Source: Lentinus brumalis (lineage: Eukaryota > Basidiomycota > Agaricomycetes > Polyporales > Polyporaceae). From it: a DNA stretch of 64,000 nt. The notes beneath the pieces are model-generated. The model was not told where the DNA came from and did not search any database. It was given only the letters and a program-made list of their open reading frames with translations. The stretch is taken from positions 124,001-188,000 of the forward strand of contig MARA01000025.1 of assembly GCA_001792895.1 (NCBI GenBank), written 5' to 3'. Within the stretch, counting starts at the first letter, position 1. Each line of letters begins with the position of its first letter. A program made the translations under genes and the position numbers. This document shows, one piece after another, positions 45,153 to 55,418 of this stretch.

Positions 45153-45602
45153 CGTGTCGATCTTGTCGTTATACTTAATCATATATTACGCTGCCGTTGT
45201 TTTTAGCCCATGCTACCCCTTGTACGTACCGTTGCTGGATTGTATTCGTACTGTACTCACCATCATGTTGATTGTATACCCTAATAACTAAGCTTCGTTA
45301 AAGTGACGGTACCGTGCTTTCTCGCCCCATAGGCACAGCATGTTGAGGCATGATAGGGCTGGCATCGAGTCTCGTGAAACCAAGCCCGACGTCGGGGTGT
45401 CAGGTGAATGTATTCGTTCGTGAGCAGACGACGTCTGAAGGCTACAGCATATTAAGTGATAAAAAAAGCAAAGGCGAAGCACTACACCTCTATCGGACAA
45501 TCCGTCCGTATAGCATGAATCACCAACTCCCTGATATCATCCGTATCGGACAGCTAACGTATCCCAGTGATCTCAGCCAACGCTCAGAATAGGTTCAGAG
45601 GG
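45153..45602. other. Intergenic between convergent F-box genes
   Basis: No gene seen; presumed 3' flanks of both genes. Confidence 0.45.
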
Positions 45603-47806
45603 TCAACAACACACCTTGATCCCAATAACCATGTTGTTATCCAGCAGCACCGCGCCATACGCAAACGTCTCATACGAACTCATCTGCGCATACGACAAGC
45701 TCGTCCGCACCGGCTCCTCAAAAATGCGATACTCCATCGCATACCCCGCCATCAGCTCCGTCGTGTCGCACTGGATCTGGCCGATGACCCGCGTCCGCTC
45801 GTCCGTGAACGGGATGAGGACCGCGTCTTCCAGGCGCGTGAACGCCGCAGGGATCATGTGCGTTTCGAAGCCGCGCATCCGCCGACGCCGTTTGCGGTGC
45901 ATCGTCGCGAGGCGGCGCACGGTGTGCGGGTTGAAGTCGAACGCGACGATCGTCGAGCGCGTTGAGCCGTCTTCCATCGCGTCTTCTTCGACCGTCACGT
46001 AGCGCTGCCCGCACGTCGTCGTGATCCACCTGCTCGCACTGAACGATGTCTCGAGCCACCGGCACGAGCGCGGGCCCCACTGAGACCACGGGAGGCAACG
46101 CACGGAGCCTGGGTTAGATGAAGGTTCGGGGGGCGGCGGCGGTTCGGGGAAGCCTGGGATCTGCTGGCCGTGGTGGCGAGACGGATCGCCCAGATACCAC
46201 ATGAGTGCTTCCTCCACCGCGTCCGTGCGTGGTGTTAGCTGTTGAGCCTTAGGAGGATCGGCGAGTACAGGCACTGTGGAGGTGAGCGTAGCTAAGAGCG
46301 CAGCGGTGTGGACGATGAGCGTGAGACACTCGTGGAAGCCGTGAGTGTCGTGCGTCATGACGTTGAATATCGCGATGGCGTTCTCGGGGTTGGGTTGAAA
46401 AGGCTCTGCGGAGCGAAACGGGGCCGCGGTCTTCTTCGAGGCGGTCAACTTGGGTTCGGAACGGCAAGTGACCTGCGTGATCGAGTGGCCCTCCCCAAGC
46501 CGGGGTAGCTGGAGTATGCAGGACGTGTCCAACACTCGCGGAGGTCCGAGGTCTTCCGTGACGTCGCCTATATGGCAAAGCTCGATGGTGTTATCGGCGC
46601 AGTTTGGCAGCGCGATGATGTCGGGAGCGAGGAATGTGAAGGTCGAGTAATTGGGACAATCCAGACCTCGAACCTGTGAACATTGTAAGACTCATACTGG
46701 AGCGGGCTGATGCGGTGGTAATCATGCGACTGATGTCTCGCTATACTTGAGAACAGCACCGGTCGCACCGACTGACGGTCGCGACTGACATAACGGGCCC
46801 AGATTGTGGGATCCAGATGCCTCAGCTCCCATCACGCTCTCCAATCACTTCTCTTGGACGCGCACGTCCAGTAATGGCGGTCTCAAGGGCATCGTGGAGT
46901 TTACCACACGTTATTGCAAGGAACAGGAAAGGATAGCGGAAGGTATCACTTGTGGGTGTGTGCACATACCTGTAGCCGTCGTCCAGACTTCCAATCGTAT
47001 ACCTCGAGTATTGCCGGAGGCGTCATAGAGCCGGCAGGGTGGTGGAACATGAAGCAGAGCCGATCTCCCACAACCTCAATACATACGCTGCACTGTGCTG
47101 TGACGTCGCGTGGAGGCGACGGTATCGTCGTGAGCGGCAGGATTGGTTTGGAGGCGAGTGGATGGGTGAGGCCGGTCGAGAGCTGGATCAGTCTCAACTC
47201 GAAGACTGTCTGGTGATCTTCTGTTTCGCGACTGGTCGTGTTTGGTTGGTCAGAATACGAGAGAGTTGTAGAAAAAGTTACGCACTCGGTCGCCACCACG
47301 ATAAGATCATGCTCCTTGACGGCCAGCCCGACATCGGCGATGTGTGCTCCGACCTCGATTGTCTGCCAGCAATCCTGCGCCGTGGTGCTTCCATGAAGGT
47401 TGGAGAGCTTCGTCCAACGGATACTGTCTGCGCCAGCTTGTCCTCCGGGGGAGAGAGAGTTTCCGCCGAAAGTAGACTCGCCAAGCAGCAGGATGCCGTC
47501 AGTGAGGTCGTAGATGTTCGTCGGTGCGAACGGGATGCGCACGGTTGCTGGCTTGTCAAAGTCCAGGCGCATCCACGCAGCTTCTTGTTGCCTCAAAAGT
47601 TTCAGCTTGTCCGCGGCAACGAGTGGCGAATCCGGGTTGTCCTCGTAGCCCGCGAGCTGCAGCTGCATGGTATATTGCAGGAGTGTGCTGCTCTGGATGA
47701 GGCGGTTGAAGGCTTTGTTGAGACGTCGGCAGACATTCAGGTCGTTGTAGTGAAGATACGAGAGGATATGGACAATCACTTCTTGCGAGAGATCGAGGAA
47801 AGACAT
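45603..47806 (-). CDS. F-box protein with WD/beta-propeller-like C-terminal part
   Basis: Exons on the minus strand: 47282-47806, 46970-47209 and 45603-46673, 611 aa. The F-box lies at the start (FLDLSQEVIVHILSYLHYND, then VCRRLNKAFNRLIQS). The rest has repeated beta-type segments ending in basic-acidic turns, e.g. VYDWKSGRRLQ, FLAPDIIALPN, ITQVTCRSE and VLIPFTDERTRVIG. The 72-nt first intron (47210-47281) is a multiple of three without a stop, so it could be retained. The second intron is unusually long (46674-46969, 296 nt). An in-frame ATG also lies at 47857. Probably an SCF substrate adaptor; target unknown. Confidence 0.8.
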
Positions 47807-48217
47807 GGATGATGATGGTCGCGGACAAGAAGTTGAAGATGCAATTGCGCGCTTCACAAGTCTTGCTCCGTCTTTCTCGGAAATTGAAACGCGCCCGCTT
47901 CCCCTTCAAAGTATTCTTGATTGTTCAATCGAATAACTGTGGATGTAATGTGGCATCATATGAAGTTGTGAGAATCCCTGGACTCTCAATTGCCACCTGG
48001 ATCTCGAAAATGTCACGGCTCCTCGTGGACAGAGGGTCGTGGCGACGAAGCGGCGCGCGCCGCGGTATGTACTTACGCCCTCAGGCCTCAGTATTGGCAT
48101 CAGAGCTCCAGATTATTGTCAAAGCAACTACATATGGCTGATTAAAGTCCGAATTATTCATACAGATCACAATAACCGGTCGCTTCGAATTGCGCCCTCG
48201 GCCGTACGACTTTACAT
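47807..48217. other. Intergenic between minus-strand genes
   Basis: No gene seen; promoter of the F-box gene and 3' flank of CAP copy 2. Confidence 0.4.
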
Positions 48218-48919
48218 TCATACCTGGACATTCTGACTGTTGCACGGAACGCCGTTGCTTCATTAGCACTGCACGTGCAGGTGAAAGGAGAAGAACATAC
48301 GGGAATTGGCCGATGACATTGCCTGCCGGAGAGTACTCGCACACGTAGTATTTGGCAGGACCGAACTTGGGATCGAAGATGCCGTTGCAGGTCTGCACGG
48401 CACAACCGACCGTCTTCGTGCTCTTCCACACCACCTGGGTGAAGTGAGACGGTTGCGGGTTATTGGGATCGTAGGAGGCTGAGGAAACTGATCAGAACAC
48501 TGCAGACTGCAGGAGAAACACCACAGCGATGCGAAGACGCAGATACGTACAAACTTCGTCCGTCCACGACTTGAGGGCGGCAGCAATGGAATAGTCTCCG
48601 GTACCAGCAGCGAGGTTCTCTACAGATATCAAAAACATGTGAGTGTCGAGTATGCTATTAGATCCATGATTGTCAACGTACCGCCGTATGGTCCTAGCGA
48701 GCCACCGGAGTGCTGGAAGACACAGCCGTTGGCCCATTGTTGAGCCTTAGCAGCAAGGTTCTCGTCCCAAGTAAGGGCCGCCGCGCCGTGCTGCGCACGG
48801 ACGGTGTTGTGCCCCTTGAGGTATGCGTCGATGTCGCTGGGCGGGGTGGCCCTTGTCGCGAGTGGGTTGGCGGCGGCGACAGCCAAGAGAGAGGCAATCG
48901 CGAGCAGAGATTTGAACAT
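48218..48919 (-). CDS. CAP-superfamily (PR-1/SCP-like) secreted protein, copy 2
   Basis: Four exons on the minus strand: 48682-48919, 48551-48619, 48301-48478 and a 19-nt last exon 48218-48236, 167 aa. Signal peptide MFKSLLAIASLLAVAAANP, then the CAP domain: LKGHNTVRAQHGAAAL, WANGCVFQHSGG, ENLAAGTGDYS, SHFTQVVWKSTKTVGCA and YYVCEYSPAGNVIG, ending in PQNVQV. All conserved cavity residues and cysteines are present. Intron phases (1, 1, 2) match copy 1 at 6351-7025, and the 19-nt last exon is shared. The product should be extracellular; members of the family bind sterols or other lipids. Confidence 0.93.
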
Positions 48920-51028
48920 CGTGAATGGTACAAGGCTGGTGGAAGGGAGGAATAAACTCGAAGAATGGGGAGGGAGCTAGGGAGACAGGCGCACCTCTGT
49001 CGGTTCTGCAAAGGCGAACTCGCCTTATATGTGAGGAGACTATCGCGCGCTCGCGCTCGGAAGGAGCACAGGGTGTTTCATGGGTTTCGCCGCCACCGGT
49101 GCATGCGCAGTGTAGCACACTCCACCGCTGCTGCTGCTGCTGGGCAGATGCTACTAATACCTAGTGCTTCGACCTACACGCGAGTGACACTTTTCACTTC
49201 GAGTGAGCTAGACAAGATAGTATGAGCGATGCACGTTCGCGAAATAAAAATTGTAGGACTCACCTAAAGGTAGATGTTACACAGAGCTCGGCCGTGTGTA
49301 TTGGGACTTGGTTGTCTCGGCGTCGGCGTCCGTCCTCCGGGGTATCGGAGACTAGTGCAGTGACGTCGCGGAAACGTTGCATATCGTGGGCGCATACCCT
49401 TGTCCAGTCAACGCGGAGAGATCGGCGAGGACTCAGACACCTCTAGTCGCCGCAACCAGTTCATGAGCGCATGACTCCAGCAGGCGGCCGGGACCCCAAT
49501 CATTATTAAGATAGCAGCATCTGGCGCTGTACTAGGGTTTCAGGGTGTCGGGCGTTCAAAGCGTGCTGAGAGAGGGTATGGTGTCGCGTAGAAATGGTGT
49601 CACTTCTTCTATGTAGCCCAGCCTGAGCTGTGCCATGTGCAAGACTAAGGTCGTACTCACAACAAACTTGCCATGATGATTTTGTGCTGCATTGGAACTC
49701 GATCGTCATGGTGACGGCGAGAACATGCCCAGGGTATACCAGTACTTCTCTGGACCGACTGCGGCGTATGCTAGCACGCTGTTGAGTGAGCAGAGCGATG
49801 AAACCGGTTACCGTGCGGTGTGATTCGCGCACGGGGCACCCACAGGCCGCGTCGACAGTGATCTAAAGGTGGTTAGTTGATGATCTGCCGAAGCATCGCA
49901 TTGAGACCATACCCAGCTGTCTCTCTTCTTTGAATTGCTAGCGTCTCATGACCTGTGCGATGATGACAGTCAGAAATCGATGGCGGACCACACCGCGCTG
50001 AGTATGATAGCGCCAACCGGCACTGACCCGTGGGCGTGAAGCCGGCGCCGCCGTCCAAACACAAAGTTCTCCTGCTCTATATCGCAGGCAGTGGTTGTAA
50101 TCGCGACTTGATTGACTCTTCAGCGTTGACAGTGGACACAAACTCACAGGTGGCGGGTGTGTAGTAGGGCTTGAAAAGAAGGGCTTTGCGATTGCTTTGC
50201 GACTTCATGAACTTCTTGAGCGTATCAAGAATAATCGTAAGGCCGATGGTCGATGTTGAAAGGCTCGACCATGTTGCGGAGAAGTTAGGCAAGTAACCTA
50301 GTCCAAGTTGTTCGCAGACGGTCCGAGACTCCGTAAGCACTGGTTCATGAATTAAACTTCCGATCTTAATCCAATCCTCGTCCGACAGCACCAATACAAC
50401 CAGAATTGTTACTCAGCGCATCCGGGCGTTGTAGCGGAGCTTAAATCTCTTCTAACTCGTTCCTCCATTCGAACTTAGAGCTTCGTTCCGCTGTTACGGT
50501 GACGCCATGGCAAGGACCCATCGCAAGGGGCAGATTATGAGACAAGGTATGCACGGAGACATTCTCCTCTCTGATAAAGTGTAAGTGGACGCCGAAACGG
50601 ACATGCATACAGTACATCCTCCTCGACGGATCTTTCATGCACGTCTGACAGACTGCAAAGTGCGTGCAAAGAAGGGGTGCACTGGGTGCATGGTCGTGAT
50701 GGCAACGGATTTTTGAACGGTATCCTCCTCGTCGTGGTGACGTAGAAGTAAGAAAGTATACCGTCTCAGTGCCTCGGCCTTCCAGCTACGTTTAAGCGAG
50801 CGTCACAATCAATCCAGAATGTTCGCCCTCAGTACGCAGTCCGGACATACTTATAACTTTTAGACATCGACTCGCTTTCGACGTCTCATCTGGCGACCTG
50901 AGCTTCGTGAGTAAGTAAGTAAAACGCGTATCAAGCAAGGTCTACATAGTACACTGAGATCCTATGCACCAGCGCAGCCGTGTCAAAATCACCTGTCTTC
51001 TGCAGGACTCAGCGTCGTCGTCTTCAGC
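48920..51028. other. Gene-poor 2.1 kb stretch
   Basis: The left end carries the CAP copy 2 promoter and a (CTG)5 run at about 49128-49142. Elsewhere open frames are short. A minus-strand frame at 50077-50394 (MVLSDEDWIKIGSL start) reads like protein but is not recognised and could be a gene remnant. Confidence 0.4.
49023..49030 (-). promoter_or_regulatory. TATA box of CAP copy 2
   Basis: ATATAAGG on the minus strand, about 105 bp upstream of the ATG at 48919. Confidence 0.55.
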
Positions 51029-52704
51029 ATGCACCGGATACAATCTTGTCAAGGTGAGGCTGCCAGGTCCTGCTGACGTCCGCACATGACATTGATGCTA
51101 CGCTGCATTGTAGAACCTCCACCGCCTACGATCAACTTCGACGTTTTGTTCCGCATCCTCGACTTCGCCACCAGGGATGTAGCGGGGAGTCTCATGAGAA
51201 CATGCCGGACACTCAACTTACAAGGCGCCAAACACTTGTTCAAGTCGCCAGTCGTGCTCGAAACGGATGATCAAGCCGTTTCGTTCGTGCAGTTTTTCGT
51301 GGCACGAAACGACAGATCAACGGCTTCGCACCGGTACCATCTTCTTCGAGATCTCTGCATCAAGCTCGTGTCACCCAGTCAGGACGCCGCCGCCGCGCTC
51401 ACTTGTTTCTTCACCCACATCGCCGTGCCTTACATGGCCAACTTCGTGCGTCTCGAGCTACACCACCCGAAGAGCTCCTTGGCGCGAACGAAGAACTTCG
51501 ACCTGCGATCTCGGCTCTCCCCCTGCTTCAAAGTATCAAGGTCACAAACGCCGGGCCACTCTGTGGCGCCATGTTGGAGGATCTGCGCTCCCCCTTGGTC
51601 TTCGCATACGTGGATATCGACTGGGAGTCAGATATCGAGAGCGATCCCGGCATGCTCTTATGCAACGCCCGTCACACCCTCCAAGAGTTGGAAGCCTACT
51701 GGACCAACTCGCTCACGCGAGATGCTCCTAAATTCCGGATGTTGCGCAGGTTGTCTCTCAACTACGTCCCGGTCCCTTCACCGCGAGTGCTCAGACGCGC
51801 CTGCCCGAACTTACGGCACCTCCACATCAACGCCTCGAGCCGTCAGGACTGGGTAGAGATGCAGGAGATACGTGACGAACACGCTGCACAACATTCCTGG
51901 CATTCGCTGCACGCTTACTCTGGTTCGGTGAACGTCCTCTACATGCTCCACCTGCGGTGTCCGATATCGAGGCTCGACATCCACGACGAGGACACTCCGT
52001 TGCCTCCTCTCGCGATACAGGAGATCCTCCTAGACTCGAGGCCCACGCACCTGACCTTGGAGACCGATCGGACAGGGGCGTCCTACTACTTCAACTCCGA
52101 GTTCATCTCTCTGTTCTCACAGCCAGGGTTCTGGCACTGGCCGCTGAAGACCCTGGAGCTTGTGATCAAGTTCCGGCCCTTCTATGACGAAGGTGTATCG
52201 GTTGAGGATTTGCTCGTACGTATTCCCAGTATCGGATGTTACACGGCTGACGCGGGTGTTCCGCAGGGCAACATCCTCAGAATCCTGAGAGGAATAACCA
52301 CCATCCGTGCGTTCCGGTTGGAACTCGACGTCTCTCGCCTAGAGCTCATTGAGAGTTCCATCTCTGATGAGGGCTCCGACACCCATGACGCTACAACCGC
52401 TGTCGAGGACGTCATACCCGACGACGAAGACGACGACGCCTTCGAGTCGGAGGGCCCGGATATGGTTCCTGTCGAATGTGAACTCGAAGGCACGGACCTC
52501 GAAGGGCTAGTCGAGCTGGTTATGGCACACCAGCCGTATCTGGAGACTGCCATCGTCTCTATCTCGGGACACACCACTCGGGCAGCGGTCAGCCATCAAA
52601 AGGGTCCAGACATCGTCTACGATGCAGACGGTGAGCACGGTGACGCGTCGTGCCCAACATTACATTATCTGACAATTCGTTTTAAAGATTCTGTTGCCCA
52701 GTGA
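51029..52704 (+). CDS. F-box/LRR-like protein, tandem copy 1
   Basis: Proposed exons: a 25-nt first exon 51029-51053, then 51114-52215 and 52267-52704, about 521 aa. The N-terminal part (INFDVLFRILDF, VAGSLMRTCRTLNLQGAKHLF) is a weak F-box. Leucine-rich strands follow, and the end is acidic (IPDDEDDDAFESEGPD). The last intron, 52216-52266, is 51 nt, in phase and stop-free, but copy 2 has an intron at the same place with a stop, which supports splicing. The frame breaks at the CCC run 51466-51468; one more C gives LELHHPEELLGAN, aligned with LELYRAEKLLSAS of copy 2. The start exon is inferred from the splice signals. Confidence 0.78.
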
Positions 52705-53464
52705 TCTTCGCCGCTGGCTACCGTACCTCTCCTGCGGCCTTGCTGCAAAACTTATCACGTTCATATGCGTCCGGGTCGAGGGCAATAAAGAGCTTATGTC
52801 CTGTTCAGTATCGGTGGGAGTTTCAGCGCGAGTTGTTTGCGAGACTTGATTGGTGCAGTGGCAGGGTTGGATGGATAGAGCGAGCTTGAAGGTATCGGCC
52901 GTCGACCCTCATATGTTCGGTTCGTCCTCAGCTCGCCAGTGGCCGCGGCAGCAGCAGCAGCAGCGCACGTTCACGCTGAAATCACGCAGGAGGTTCCGAT
53001 TACTTATATCGGCACTCGGTACTCAAGCTTCAAACTCATCTCTTCAAGTTTCCGGTCATCTCAGCGTTGGGTCGATTCCAGACACGAGCCTGCCCTATTG
53101 GAGTCGCGATCACGTGGGTGTCTTCGCGACGCCCGATGCCCGCGCTCCTCCCAGCTCCTCCCGCGCAGACATCACAGGTAGATTTCAATTAGCCTTTAGT
53201 TGTGTGCGAGTCCGGATCGTAGGAGAACGCGAAGGCTGATTGATGCCTGCGGACAGACCGTAGGCTAGCCTAGCTCCTTCGTCCTTGGGCCAGCTCTTCG
53301 TCGTCGAGCAAATATACATCCCTCAGTTGTTTACTAACAGCTCATACATGTAGGCTTTTCCGTCTTCGCATATTATTGGTTGCGCGACCGCTGCAGCTGA
53401 CAAGGATTCCTAGACCTACCGGTTCCGACAATCTTCTGTGCCTATACCACTCGTGGAGAACACC
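52705..53464. other. Intergenic between tandem F-box-like genes
   Basis: No gene supported. A CAG-repeat-like segment (CAGCAGCAGCAGCAG) lies at 52951-52965. Confidence 0.45.
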
Positions 53465-55145
53465 ATGGAGGCCGAGTTCAAGCTCCAGTCGAACGTAAAG
53501 CTCTCTTGTTCTCCTGCTTAGACTGCCGGAATCTCTAATATGTATGGATCGCTTCCGTTTTAGATGTATCACAAACCACTGGGACTCAACCTCGACATTT
53601 GGCTCCAAATCATGGAGTCCTCTCCCAAAGGTGTTGTAGTTGGTCTCATGGGAACGTCCAAAACTCTCAACCGCGCCGGCACGAAGTATCTCTTCAATTC
53701 CCCTTGACGGTGACGAAGACTGCCAAGCTTCTCTCCTTCATGCAGTTCTTTTCGCCTCCCAACGACTCCCAGACGGTCCAATTTCGCACTCAGTTCCCCA
53801 TAGGTCTCTCCATTCACCTCCAGGATCTCTCGGCGACAACATGTACGCTGCTATCTGATGCACTCGTCCGATTCTTTGCCGACGTCGTGCCCTCGATGCC
53901 GCGTTTCACGCATCTTGAATTGTACCGCGCGGAAAAGCTACTGTCTGCCAGCCCAGGGCTCGGGGACGCAATAGCTGCACTGACGCGTGTCGAGATCCTC
54001 AAGGTGACGCAAGCGGGGACGATATGCGCAGACATGCTACAAGCCATGCAGTCCCCTCTCGCGTTCGCCTACATCCACCTCGGCGTTGAGGAGAGATATA
54101 TGGAACGTCAGCCGCATTGCCTCCTCCAAAACGCTCATGCTACGCTCCGCGTACTGGAAACCCACTGGACAGACCCGATCTGCCGTCGCGGTCAAGTCTT
54201 TCCCCACCTGAAACGACTCTCCCAGTACGCTTGCACATTCCTCTTCCCGAGGATGCCATGCGTGCATTTCCGAATCTGAGATACCTCCACATGGACCAGT
54301 CTAGCAGTCAGCAATGGCAAGAGGTAGAGTACTACCACGAGTCGCATCGGAACGAGACATTCTTAGATCCGAACGTCTCCTACTGGACAGCGCTGTACAA
54401 GTACTCGGGATCGCTGAACGTCCTCTACATGATGGCCTTAACCTGCCACATCACAATCCTCGATATACAAGACGAGAGGCAAATATTCACCATCCCCGCC
54501 CTACAGCAGCTACTCCTAGACACCACGCCTTCACACCTTATCCTGCGCACCAGCTGGACCGGGGCATCTTACTACTTGGATCCGGAATACGTTGCCGTCA
54601 TGTCTCAGCCGGGTTTCTGGCGGTGGCCGATGAAGAGCTTGGAGCTCATGATTGCCTTCAGGCCCGAGGACGAAGACGCGGACTTGGAAGAGATGATGGT
54701 GAAGTCCGAGTCCTAGACGCTCCAGATGAGCTTGCTCACGCAAACCACCGCTTTCCAGAACAATATACTGCAGATTGTAGGCGCGACAGACATCCACGCA
54801 TTCAGACTGCATCTCGACGTCCATCGTCTCGGAGAGTGGTCGCCATTCGACAGGATGTTTGAGAGCGATTCCGATTCCGATGCGGAGAACTTGAAGGAGA
54901 GACATAACGCCAGCGACGATGACGACCCATTCCACGAGCATGAAATCCCGCCGGTGGAACGTGCCCTCGAGACCTGGGACCTGGATGCTGTTGTCGAGCG
55001 TATCCTCAGCACACGGCCGTCGCTCGAGACCGCTATTGTCACGATAAACGGTCACTCCACGCTATACTTTGTCGATGGCCAAAGCGGCCCTGACATTGCC
55101 TATGAGGAGGATGCAGCAGTTAAGGACTTTGTCGCCAAAACGTAG
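53465..55145 (+). CDS. F-box/LRR-like protein, tandem copy 2
   Basis: Proposed exons: 53465-53494, 53564-54698 and 54759-55145, about 517 aa. It follows copy 1 (51029-52704) throughout: LDIWLQIMESSPKGVVVGL at the weak F-box, TKYLFNSP, LELYRAEKLL, YSGSLNVLYMMAL, TWTGASYYLD-like TSWTGASYYLD, QPGFWRWPMKSLEL, and an acidic tail. Two frame breaks lie in C runs (53700-53703 and 54221-54223); adding one C at each restores a single frame whose exon phases then close exactly. Either the consensus is short of two bases or the copy is a recent pseudogene. Intron 54699-54758 contains an in-frame stop, so it must be spliced. Confidence 0.75.
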
Positions 55146-55418
55146 ATCAAGAAATTCCGTCTACAACATTCTCCGTAGTCTGACGTGCAGCTTCAGGTGC
55201 AGTCCGTAATAGAGCTGACCCTGCGCACACGTCCTGCCAGGACGTTCACTTAGCACTACCAGCCGGACAGGGAAGCGATAGCATTCGAACATAATATACA
55301 TCATTAGCAACAAAATAATGCGCACCGAGAACTAAAGAGCCTGAATACTAAGATAGAGGGTCGACATAGTAAAACAGCACCGGCGAACCAGCCGACTTGG
55401 GCACTAACGTAGCGCATC

